DNA of 64,000 nucleotides, from assembly GCF_037023745.1 (NCBI RefSeq), contig NZ_CP146101.1:682001-746000 (forward strand). The letters are read 5' to 3'. Below are positions 33,844-45,912 of the stretch, in pieces; positions within the stretch are counted from its first letter, which is position 1, and every line of letters starts with the position of its first letter. The notes beneath the pieces were generated by a model that was not told the DNA's origin, searched no databases, and was given only the letters and a program-made list of their open reading frames with translations. Origin of the DNA: Streptomyces sp. SCSIO 30461 (GTDB taxonomy: Bacteria; Actinomycetota; Actinomycetes; Streptomycetales; Streptomycetaceae). Both the position numbers and the translations under genes were made by a program.

Positions 33844-34854
33844 ATGCGTTCGTTGCGTAGGACTGTGATCACCGCCGCTGCCGCCGTCTCGCTGATGGCT
33901 GCCGGCGTCGCCATGCCCGCGGTCGCCGCCGCCGACGACGGTGGGGGAGACTTCACGATCAAGGACCCCAGGATCACCGAATCCAGCGGTCTCGCCGCGA
34001 GCCGCGCCCACCCGGGCATCTACTGGACGCACAACGACCAGGACGAGCCCCGGGTCTTCGCTGTCGACTCGAAGACCGGCGAGACCGTTGCCACCATCAC
34101 CCTCAAGGGTGTCGGCAAACCCCGTGACATGGAGGCGATCTCCGTCGGCCCGGACGGCGATGTCTACGTCGGCGACATCGGCGACAACCTGAACGGCAGC
34201 TGGGACCATGTCTGGATCTACCGCTTCGCCGAACCGAGCGAGCTGAAGGACGCGACCGTCCGCGCCACGCAGTACACCGTGCGGTACGCCGACGGGCCGC
34301 GCGACGCCGAGGCGCTGATGGTCCATCCGAAGACGGGACGGGTCTACATCGCCAGCAAGAAGGACGGCGGGGGAGGGCTCTACGAGGGCCCCGAGCGGCT
34401 CGTGTCAAGCGGGACCAACGTCTTCCGCAGGATCGGCGAGGTGCCATGGGTGACGGACGGCGCGTTCTCGCCCGATGGCAAGGAGCTGGTGTTGCGCTCC
34501 TACTTCAGCGCTCGCGGCTACGCCTGGACCGATGGCCGGCTCGGCGCCGACCACGCGGTCAGCGCTCCGCTGCAAGGGCAGTCCGAGTCGGTGACGTACA
34601 CGTCCGACGGCAAGGCGCTGATGTTCGGCACGGAGGGGGAGCAGAGCGATGTCGTCCGCCGGGAACTACCCGGCAAGGGCGGCGACGGCGGGGGCGGGGC
34701 GGCCGACTCGTCGGGGGGCTCCGGGACCGGAGGTGCCTCCGGCACGGGCGGCGGTGACGTGAACGGGGAGCGACTGGCTGTGCCCGCCGGTCTGCTGGTC
34801 GCTGTGGCGGTGGTGGTGTTCGCGGTGCGGGCCAGACGGCGGGGTGGCCGGTAG
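33844..34854 (+). CDS. Secreted beta-propeller-like protein with C-terminal membrane anchor
   Basis: 336 residues. A signal peptide (RSLRRTVITAAAAVSLMAAG) precedes a repeat-containing domain with SSGLAASRAHPGIYWTHNDQ, RDMEAISVGPDGDVYVGDIG and RDAEALMVHPKTGRVYIASK, which looks like propeller blades. A Gly/Ser/Thr linker follows, then a hydrophobic helix (AVPAGLLVAVAVVVFAV) and RARRRGGR. It resembles the WD40-like or esterase-like secreted proteins of Streptomyces. Start: ATG 33844; an in-frame ATG at 33829 would add five residues. Confidence 0.78.
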   Translation: MRSLRRTVITAAAAVSLMAAGVAMPAVAAADDGGGDFTIKDPRITESSGLAASRAHPGIYWTHNDQDEPRVFAVDSKTGETVATITLKGVGKPRDMEAISVGPDGDVYVGDIGDNLNGSWDHVWIYRFAEPSELKDATVRATQYTVRYADGPRDAEALMVHPKTGRVYIASKKDGGGGLYEGPERLVSSGTNVFRRIGEVPWVTDGAFSPDGKELVLRSYFSARGYAWTDGRLGADHAVSAPLQGQSESVTYTSDGKALMFGTEGEQSDVVRRELPGKGGDGGGGAADSSGGSGTGGASGTGGGDVNGERLAVPAGLLVAVAVVVFAVRARRRGGR

Positions 34855-35128
34855 AGCGACCCGCGCCGCGTCTCGACGGCCCCGCCTGCCCGCGTCCAAC
34901 GGGCGGACGGCGCAACTCGGAATCGTGGCCTGTCGGGCCGGTGGCCCGGGGCGCCCGATCGGAAGCGCGTGGACAGCGTTCCGACGGCCGCCCCGAGCCC
35001 GCGCCATGTTTGCACGTGCCGTGGACCTCGGTCCGTGGAGCGGTGCTGTGCGATGCTCCGTTCAGCTCTGCGGGCTCCGTGCTCAGCACGCTGCTTCACC
35101 CGACTCGGGTCAGGGGGCGGGGGAGGCT

Positions 35129-35180
35129 CAGGCCCGGTCAGGCCCGGTCAGGCCCGGTCAGGCCCGGTCAGGCCCGGTCG
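35129..35180. repeat. Ten-base tandem repeat GGCCCGGTCA
   Basis: Four perfect copies and a fifth with one change run from 35131 to 35180, in the non-coding stretch just past the 3' end of the DUF4360 gene. The surrounding 34855-35128 shows no gene. Possible length polymorphism. Confidence 0.85.
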
Positions 35181-35190
35181 GGTCTGCCGG

Positions 35191-35856
35191 TCAGGGCTCC
35201 GGGCACTCCTTCCAGGCCAGCTGGTAGACGGTGTTGATCTCACCGTCCGTCGAGTCCATCGTCATGAAGCTGACCGCCGACGGGCTGGACGTGCCGGCGC
35301 TCACCCGGAGTTCGGTGTTGATGTTGAAGTTGCGCTTCACACCGCAGGGAGCCCAGACCAGCTGTCCCCACTCGGTGGTGTCGGTGGCCTGCCAGTTGTC
35401 GTCGTACGGTCCGGCGAAAGCGTGGTTCCTCGCCGCCGTGTCCGGCGACCCCTGGAAGTAGTACGAGGCCTTCTGGATGGCGCTGGCGCCGGGCTGGAGG
35501 CTGGCATAGCCGCGGTAGTCCGCGCTGGCGACGGCGTAGGTGAAGCCCGACGGGACGTAGACGATCAGGTTGAGCTGGCAGTTCTTGCGGAAGTCGGTGG
35601 GGTCGGCGTTGCCTCCGACCTTGGCCAGATAGTCGCTGTAGGTGACCGTGAACGCGGTGTTGTCGGGAGAGACCGCGACGGCCGCCGTCCCCTCCTTGCA
35701 CCCCGATCCGTTCACCGTGGCGATCTCGATGACGATCTTGTCGGGGGGCGCGACGATGCTGGAACTGGACGCGCTGGCGGCGCCGGCGTTGCCGGCGACG
35801 AGTGTGGAGGCGAGTACCGCTGTGACGGCGGCGCCGGTGCGTAAGGCACGGGGCAT
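35191..35856 (-). CDS. DUF4360 secreted protein
   Basis: 221 residues. A signal peptide (PRALRTGAAVTAVLASTLVA) precedes a domain with NGSGCKEGTAAVAVSPDNTA, DFRKNCQLNLIVYVPSGFTY, ASADYRGYASLQPGA and WGQLVWAPCG. The paired cysteines and spacing match DUF4360, a secreted family of Actinobacteria and fungi with unknown role. The ATG at 35856 has GGAG ten bases upstream. A large palindrome lies about 50 bases before the start. Confidence 0.88.
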   Translation of the reverse strand: MPRALRTGAAVTAVLASTLVAGNAGAASASSSSIVAPPDKIVIEIATVNGSGCKEGTAAVAVSPDNTAFTVTYSDYLAKVGGNADPTDFRKNCQLNLIVYVPSGFTYAVASADYRGYASLQPGASAIQKASYYFQGSPDTAARNHAFAGPYDDNWQATDTTEWGQLVWAPCGVKRNFNINTELRVSAGTSSPSAVSFMTMDSTDGEINTVYQLAWKECPEP

Positions 35857-35903
35857 GCTGAGCGCTCCGATCGGTGATGGTGGTCGGTGGCCTGTCGATG
35901 GTG

Positions 35904-35930
35904 CATGTGGTGCACCTGGTGCACCACGTG
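35904..35930. promoter_or_regulatory. 27-base near-perfect palindrome upstream of the DUF4360 gene
   Basis: CATGTGGTGCACC (35904-35916) and GGTGCACCACGTG (35918-35930) are complementary at 12 of 13 positions around a single T. It lies in the 335-base gap (35857-36191) that otherwise holds no gene. A dimeric regulator site or an RNA hairpin near the transcript start is inferred. Confidence 0.5.
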
Positions 35931-36138
35931 GTCCGGTAGGCGTACCGGGTGCACGCGGTGAACCGTGGGGGGTCCAGCCGATCCCATGACGCGGGTGTCT
36001 CGCTGCGTCGGATCGCTGCCGATCGTAGGGAGGGCGCACGGAGCCCGATAGGGCGGATATCAGCCGTACGCACACGCGGCCTGCACGCCACCTACACGCA
36101 TCCGGCACCGCGTACGCACGCCGGATGCGTCGAAACGC

Positions 36139-36175
36139 AGGCGAGGGCCCGGCCGTCACGGCCGGACCCTCGCCT
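36139..36175 (-). terminator. Strong terminator after serC
   Basis: 17-base arms with one mismatch (36139-36155 and 36159-36175) enclose TCA, 16 bases past the serC stop on the minus strand. Confidence 0.85.
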
Positions 36176-36191
36176 GGAGCAGCGTCGCCGC

Positions 36192-40426
<4,235 letters not shown>

Positions 40427-40449
40427 ACCGGCGCCTGGAACTCGGCGCC

Positions 40450-40660
40450 CCGTGGCGCGGGCCCGTATCAAGTCCGATGTCCGGGCAAGTGCCGCGTCTG
40501 CACCGGCCCCGAGGACGGCGACTACGCCGTCCAGACGACCGTCGCCTTCACCACGGACGCCGACCTCACCGGTACACCTGTCGGCCTCAGCCTGGTGACC
40601 GGCGAACTCCCCCGGGGCCGAGCGACTCGTCGGCCCCGGGCGGCGCCTGTGCCACACCAA
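40450..40660 (+). other. Possible fossil coding frame
   Basis: Between two genes one plus-strand frame reads PYQVRCPGKCRVCTGPEDGD and then YAVQTTVAFTTDADLTGTPV without a stop or start, changing to arginine/proline-rich sequence further on. It may be a remnant of a secreted protein; no family recognised. Confidence 0.25.
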
Positions 40661-40692
40661 GGGCGTTGTCCAGGGGCGTTAGGCTGGCCGCC

Positions 40693-41364
40693 ATGCCCCG
40701 ACCTCCCATCGAACTGGTGATCTTCGACTGCGATGGTGTGCTCGTCGACAGCGAGCGGATATGCGTCGCGGTGGACGCCGCCATCACCGCCGATCTCGGG
40801 TGCCCCTTCACCGAGGCCGAGATCCTCGAACTCTTCGTCGGATCCTCCACCGAGGTGTACACGGCCGAGATCGAGAAGCGGCTGGGGCGCCGCCTGGAGG
40901 ACGGTTGGCTCCAGGCCTACGACCACCTCTACGAGGAGGCACTGGAGGCCGGACTGACCCCGGTCGACGGGATCACGGACGCGTTGGACCGCCTCTCGAC
41001 GCTCGGCCTGCCCTACTGCGTGGCATCGAACGGCGACCACGGCGGCATCCGGCGCAGCCTCCGGCGGACCGCGCTGAGCGAGCGGTTCGGGGTGGATCGT
41101 GTGTTCAGCGCCCGGGACGTGGCGCGGGGAAAACCGGAGCCCGATCTGTTCCTGCACGCGGCGCGTTCGATGGGGGTCGAGCCTGCACGGTGCGCGGTGG
41201 TCGAGGACAGCGCCTATGGGGTGCGGGCGGCCCGTGCCGCCGGGATGCGTTCCTTCGGGTACTGCGGTGGGCTCACCCCCGAAGCGCGGCTGGCGGGGCC
41301 TGGCACCGTGGTGTTCGATGACATGCGGACGCTCCCAGCGCTGTTGACGGCCTCCGGCGACTGA
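40693..41364 (+). CDS. HAD-superfamily phosphatase (beta-phosphoglucomutase-like)
   Basis: 223 residues. Motif I FDCDGVLVDSE (Asp12, Asp14), motif II VASNGD (Ser), motif III GKPEPDLFLHAARSMG (Lys), and motif IV VEDSAYGVRAARAAGM. The four-helix cap after motif I fits subfamily IA phosphatases acting on small phosphoesters. The ATG at 40693 begins the conserved block. Confidence 0.9.
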   Translation: MPRPPIELVIFDCDGVLVDSERICVAVDAAITADLGCPFTEAEILELFVGSSTEVYTAEIEKRLGRRLEDGWLQAYDHLYEEALEAGLTPVDGITDALDRLSTLGLPYCVASNGDHGGIRRSLRRTALSERFGVDRVFSARDVARGKPEPDLFLHAARSMGVEPARCAVVEDSAYGVRAARAAGMRSFGYCGGLTPEARLAGPGTVVFDDMRTLPALLTASGD

Positions 41365-41391
41365 GCCGTTCGGGCCGATCTGGCGGCAGGC

Positions 41392-42201
41392 TCAGTGGAA
41401 GAGCCGCTCCAGGACCGCCGCCACGCCGTCCTCCTCATTGCTGGACGTGCGCCGGGGCACGGCGGCGAGTACGTCCGGGTGGGCGTTGCCCATGGCGTAC
41501 CCCAGCCCGGCCCAGCTCAGGAACGAGAGGTCGTTGGGCATGTCCCCGAAGGCCACGACCTCGGACGGGCTGATGCCGCGCTCGGCGCACAGGGCGGCGA
41601 TGGCGTCGGCCTTGGTGACGCCGGGGGCGCTGACCTCCAGCAGTCCGCGCCCGCCCGAGTGTGTGAACTGCGCTTCGCCGCCCGCCGCTTGCTCGGCCAT
41701 CGCGACCAGCTCCTCCGCCGCGAACCGCGTGGAGTGGGCGAGGAGCTTGACGATCGGTACGTCCAGCAGCCACAGGTCCGCCAGCGAGGCGACCGGGGAC
41801 TCGGCACTGAGGTGCTCGCCGTGGCGGAGCTGGTAGGCCGGTTCGTAGCGGATCTGGTGGCCGGTCTCCACGGCGAAGCCGAGACCGGGGGCGGACTCGG
41901 CCAGCACGGCGGCGAGGCGACGGGCTGTGGTCAGGGCCAGAGTGCGGGAACTGATGACGCTGCGCGGAGTGATGTCGTACAACTGCGCACCGTTGCTGCA
42001 CACCGCCGTCCCCACCACTCCGGTCGCGGCGGCCACCGCGTCGATGTAGCGGGGCGGGCGGGCGGTGACGATGACCACCTCGGCTCCTGCTTCGACTGCG
42101 GTGCGCAGGGCGCGCACGGTGCGCGGGGAGACGGTTCCGCCGCGGCGCAGAAGGGTGCCGTCAAGGTCGGTGGCGATCAGTCGGGGATGGTGGTGCGTCA
42201 T
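41392..42201 (-). CDS. Cof-type HAD phosphatase
   Basis: 269 residues. Motif I LIATDLDGTLLRRGG (Asp12, Asp14), motif II VTARPPR, and motif IV VVAFGDMPNDLSFLSWAG with KADAIAALCAERGI before it define the Cof/YbiV group with a large C2 cap. Members dephosphorylate sugar phosphates or flavin precursors; the substrate is unknown. ATG at 42201. Confidence 0.92.
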   Translation of the reverse strand: MTHHHPRLIATDLDGTLLRRGGTVSPRTVRALRTAVEAGAEVVIVTARPPRYIDAVAAATGVVGTAVCSNGAQLYDITPRSVISSRTLALTTARRLAAVLAESAPGLGFAVETGHQIRYEPAYQLRHGEHLSAESPVASLADLWLLDVPIVKLLAHSTRFAAEELVAMAEQAAGGEAQFTHSGGRGLLEVSAPGVTKADAIAALCAERGISPSEVVAFGDMPNDLSFLSWAGLGYAMGNAHPDVLAAVPRRTSSNEEDGVAAVLERLFH

Positions 42202-42237
42202 GGCTCATCGTAGCGACGGTTGACGGCGGGCACCGGC

Positions 42238-45234
42238 TCAGCCCTCGTTCCTCCCTGCTCCCACCTCCTCCTCTACCTCAGCCAGGGCGGTCCTCAACTG
42301 CTCCCGCAGTACCGGGTGTTCCGCCGCCCGCTCCACGGCCAGCGCCGTACGGAACTCCCGCCGCGCCTTCGACCGTGCCCCCGCCGCCGCGTACGACTGC
42401 CCGAGTCGGCGCCGGATCTCCATCTCCAGCCGGGTGCGGTGCGGCTCCGAACGCCTTGAGATACGCGAGTGCAGCTCCAGTGCCTGGCGGTGGCGGCGCT
42501 CCGCCTCCGGGAGGTCGACGGCCACCGACCCCAGCCGGGTCAGCGTCAGCGCCAGCAGCAGCGTGTCCCCGGCCTGCCGAAGCAGCGCCTCACCGCGAAG
42601 CAGCGCCTCGCGCGCCTCGGCGAGCTCGCCCAGCGCGATGTACCCGTCCGCGAGTATCACCAGGCGCTGGCTGATCGGGATGGGCCGGCCGTTGCGCTCG
42701 GCCCAGGCGAGTGCCGCCAGCGCGTCGGCACGAGCTGCCTCCGCGTCGCCCTGTGCGAACAGGCTCATCGCCCGGAGCGACAGCGCCAGCGACAACCCCC
42801 AGGCGTCACCGCACTGTTCGAGTCCCGGCAACACCTCGGCCACCGTGGCGGCGACGGTGTCGTGCCGCCCCCGGATGTAGTCCTGGACGGCGAGGCCGGC
42901 CAGCGGCTGCGCGGTCAGGGTCTGGTCACCGCTGTCGCGGGCGTACTGCACCGCCCGCCGGAACCAGTCGCCGCCCTGCGCGTGCCTGCCCTGCTGGTAG
43001 TCGAGCAGCCCGAGTGAGGAGGCCAGCATGACGCGCAGCGCCGGGTCCCCGTCGCGTTCGGTGGCGTGCAGCGCCGTCGTCACCGCCGTACGGCCCTCGT
43101 CGTAGCGGTCGTGGTGGAGGAAGTGGTCCCGCAGCGCCACCCCCAGCAGCGCCGCCAGAGCGTCCTCGCCGTGCGCGGCCGCGAACCCCGGAAGGTCGAC
43201 CAGGTCGGTCCCGGCCTCTTGCAGCCAGCGCGTCGCGTCCCGCGCGGAGCCGAACCACTGAGGTGCCGCCCCCACCGCCGCCGCCAGTGCCGCCGGCCCC
43301 AGGGCGTCGTCGCTGGTGAGCCAGCCGGCCCGGACGTACAAGTGGAGTGCTCTGCGGCGGGCCCGCGCGGTCTCCTCGGGCCGGGCGGCGGCCAGCTTCC
43401 GGGCGTGCACCCGCACCAGGTCGTGCAGGCGGTACCGCCCCGGGCCCGGTTGCAGCACGAGGCTCGCGTCGTACAGCTCCTCCAGTACGGTCTCGGCCTC
43501 GTCGACTCCCACCCCGAGCATCACCGCGGGTGTCCACGCATCGAACTCCGGTGTCGGCGCGTGCCCGAGCAGCCGGAACGCCCGCTGCCGGTCCTCGCTC
43601 AACTGCTCGTACGACATGAGGAAGGCGGCCTCCACACTGCGGTCCCCGGCGCTGAGCTCGCCAAGGCGCCGCTCCTCCAACGCCATCCGTGTCACCAGGT
43701 GGGCGGGGGACCACGACGGCCGGTGCTGCAGCCGCGCGCCCGCGATCCGCAGGGCCAGCGGCAGCCCGCCGCACAACCGGGCCAGGTCGCCGACCGCGCT
43801 GGGGTCGGCCGCCGAGCGCGCGTCACCGATGAGTCGGCGCAGCAGCCCGACCGAGTCGGTGGCCGACAGCGGCTCCAGGGTGACGCAGCGGTCCGCGTCC
43901 AGTCCGGTCAGCCGATGCCGTCCGGCCACCAGCACCCGGCTGCCCGGACCGGCTGGGAGCAACGGCCTTACCTGTGCGGCGCTTTCCACGTCGTCCAGGA
44001 CGAACAGCAGCCGCAGCCCGCTGGTGGCGCCACGCCAGGCGGCGATCAGGTCGTCGCGTTCGTCGGGGACATCGGAGTCGGCCGTTCCGAGGGTGCGCAG
44101 CAGCCGCTGAAGCAGCCGGGTGGTGGAGGGGCGGCGGTCGCGATCGCCACCGTCCGGGGAGTGATGGGTACGCAGATCGAGGAAAAGGGCGCCGTCCGGG
44201 TGCTGGGGGCGGAGCGTCCATGCCGCGTGCACCAGCAGCGAGGTCTTCCCGACGCCGGCGGGTCCGTCCACGGTGGCGATGGTCACGGCGTTGTCGGGTC
44301 CGGGTGCGGTGAGGCTGGCGACCTCGGCGGCGCGTCCGACCAACCTGCCTGCGTTGCCGGGCAATTCGTTGACCGTGCGGGATGGGCGTGCGGCCCGCCT
44401 CGGCGCCGCACCCCGGAGTGCGGGGGCGCGGCCGATGACCGCGGTGTCGTCGTGCCGGAGCACCGCGGTGTGCAACTCCCGCAGCGCGGCTGACGGGGTG
44501 GTTCCCAGTTCCTCCCGGAGCCGGCGCCGCAGCTCCTCGTAGGCGGCGAGCGCCTCGCCCTGCCGTCCAGTGCCGTACAGCGCTCGTATCCTCAGCGCCA
44601 ACACGGTCTCGTCCAGCGGCTCTGCGGCGGAGTCCGGATCCGGGGCGGCGGCCAGTTCGGCGAGCACCTCGTTGCCGCGGTCGAGCCGCAGCAGGCACTC
44701 CAGACGCCGCTGCCGCAGAGAACGACGTTCGAGCAGCAGCCGCTGCCGTTCCCCGAGCGCGTACGGGCCGGGCAGCCCGGCCAAAGGTTCCCCGCGGAAC
44801 AGGCTGAGGCCCCGACCGGCCACCTCCAGTGCCCCCGTGGCATCCCCGGAGTCCAATAGCCTTCCTGATTCCAGGGCGAGTTCGGCGAGGTGCGCCGTAT
44901 CGAGTCGGACCGGGGCCGCGAACCGGTAGCCGCCCGGGCCGCCCCGGATCACCGAGCCGTCCTGTCCCGTATCCGGCGCGTCCAGGGCGCGCCGCAACGC
45001 GTACACGTAGCTGGGCAGGACCCGCCGTCCGGTCGGCGGCGGCTGATCGCCCCACACCCCGTCGATCAGCTGCTCGTTGCTGACCAGCCGGCCGCCGCGC
45101 AGCACCAGTGCCGCCAGCACCGCCTGTCGGCGGGTCGGACCGATCGGCGTCTCTCCTGCGCCGCGCCATGCCAGCACGGGGCCGAGTAACGAGATACGCA
45201 GGTGCGGCGGTTCATCCGGCGACCTCACTGCCAT
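42238..45234 (-). CDS. AfsR/SARP-family regulator with NB-ARC and TPR domains
   Basis: 998 residues. A winged helix of the SARP type (SLLGPVLAWRGAGETPIGPT, LVSNEQLIDGVWGDQPPPTG) is followed by a bacterial transcriptional activation domain (to about 270), a NB-ARC ATPase with P-loop DGPAGVGKTSL (about 322) and VLDDVESAAQVRPLLPAG, and a long TPR-rich C-terminus. AfsR-like proteins integrate kinase or ligand signals to switch on antibiotic or morphological genes. The ATG at 45234 is chosen for GGGAG six bases upstream; an ATG at 45261 is in frame. Divergent from the accessory region, but no secondary-metabolite cluster of its own is adjacent. Confidence 0.92.
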   Translation of the reverse strand: MAVRSPDEPPHLRISLLGPVLAWRGAGETPIGPTRRQAVLAALVLRGGRLVSNEQLIDGVWGDQPPPTGRRVLPSYVYALRRALDAPDTGQDGSVIRGGPGGYRFAAPVRLDTAHLAELALESGRLLDSGDATGALEVAGRGLSLFRGEPLAGLPGPYALGERQRLLLERRSLRQRRLECLLRLDRGNEVLAELAAAPDPDSAAEPLDETVLALRIRALYGTGRQGEALAAYEELRRRLREELGTTPSAALRELHTAVLRHDDTAVIGRAPALRGAAPRRAARPSRTVNELPGNAGRLVGRAAEVASLTAPGPDNAVTIATVDGPAGVGKTSLLVHAAWTLRPQHPDGALFLDLRTHHSPDGGDRDRRPSTTRLLQRLLRTLGTADSDVPDERDDLIAAWRGATSGLRLLFVLDDVESAAQVRPLLPAGPGSRVLVAGRHRLTGLDADRCVTLEPLSATDSVGLLRRLIGDARSAADPSAVGDLARLCGGLPLALRIAGARLQHRPSWSPAHLVTRMALEERRLGELSAGDRSVEAAFLMSYEQLSEDRQRAFRLLGHAPTPEFDAWTPAVMLGVGVDEAETVLEELYDASLVLQPGPGRYRLHDLVRVHARKLAAARPEETARARRRALHLYVRAGWLTSDDALGPAALAAAVGAAPQWFGSARDATRWLQEAGTDLVDLPGFAAAHGEDALAALLGVALRDHFLHHDRYDEGRTAVTTALHATERDGDPALRVMLASSLGLLDYQQGRHAQGGDWFRRAVQYARDSGDQTLTAQPLAGLAVQDYIRGRHDTVAATVAEVLPGLEQCGDAWGLSLALSLRAMSLFAQGDAEAARADALAALAWAERNGRPIPISQRLVILADGYIALGELAEAREALLRGEALLRQAGDTLLLALTLTRLGSVAVDLPEAERRHRQALELHSRISRRSEPHRTRLEMEIRRRLGQSYAAAGARSKARREFRTALAVERAAEHPVLREQLRTALAEVEEEVGAGRNEG

Positions 45235-45357
45235 CTGGGCTCCCAGGGTCATCACGAGCATCGCGGATCATCAGAATTTCAACGCTATTGCAGCGACGGG
45301 CCCCACGGTTGGCAAGTCAGAGCTCGAAGAAGGGCGGACTGCGCCGGTGGAGGCGGC

Positions 45358-45912
45358 ATGACCCCTGAGGTTGCGCTGCTCCTGGGGCGCTGCGGCCTCG
45401 TCCTGTACGGCCACGGCCTCGATGACGGCGCTTGCCGGATCCACGTCGCCGGTGGTTCTGAAGTCGGCCGGATCGAGGGCGGCGAGGGTGCGTGGAGCGC
45501 CTGGGCGAGGCGGCGGCACGACGGCCGTCAAGCCCTGGTCGCCACCGATCTGCCCAGCCGCAATGCGGCGGTGTGCGCGGTCGCCGACCACGCCGAGTGG
45601 GACGACCTGCCGCGAGTCGGCCCCGCCGAGACGCCACGCGAGAGAACACGGAGGTACCCGATGACGAGCATGAAGCGACGCCACCTCTGGGCCCTGGCCC
45701 GAGAGGCCCGCAGGGCCCTGGAGGCAGGGGAGTTCACGCACACCGTGCAGCTCTACCTCAACCGCCCTGTGTACGGGAAACGTGCCGTCGGGCGGGCGGA
45801 CCGGGGGGTCGACGAAGCGATCAGGGCGGTGGAGAGCTCGGGCTGGAAATGCTGCGGGGTCGAGCCGTGGCTCGGCACCGGCGTGCTGCTCAGCTTTGTC
45901 AGGGCCGACTGA
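45358..45912 (+). CDS. Unknown protein upstream of the toxin gene
   Basis: 184 residues. The first half has PEVALLLGRCGLVLYGHGLD and repeated Gly/Ala patches; the second half (LWALAREARRALEAGEFTHT, GRADRGVDEAIRAVESSGW) looks like a separate helical domain. GGAGGCGGC precedes the ATG at 45358, and an internal in-frame ATG at 45661 also has GGAGG seven bases upstream, so a shorter 83-residue product is possible. The stop TGA overlaps the toxin ATG by one base, hence coupled translation. It may help export or fold the toxin; no family recognised. Confidence 0.65.
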   Translation: MTPEVALLLGRCGLVLYGHGLDDGACRIHVAGGSEVGRIEGGEGAWSAWARRRHDGRQALVATDLPSRNAAVCAVADHAEWDDLPRVGPAETPRERTRRYPMTSMKRRHLWALAREARRALEAGEFTHTVQLYLNRPVYGKRAVGRADRGVDEAIRAVESSGWKCCGVEPWLGTGVLLSFVRAD

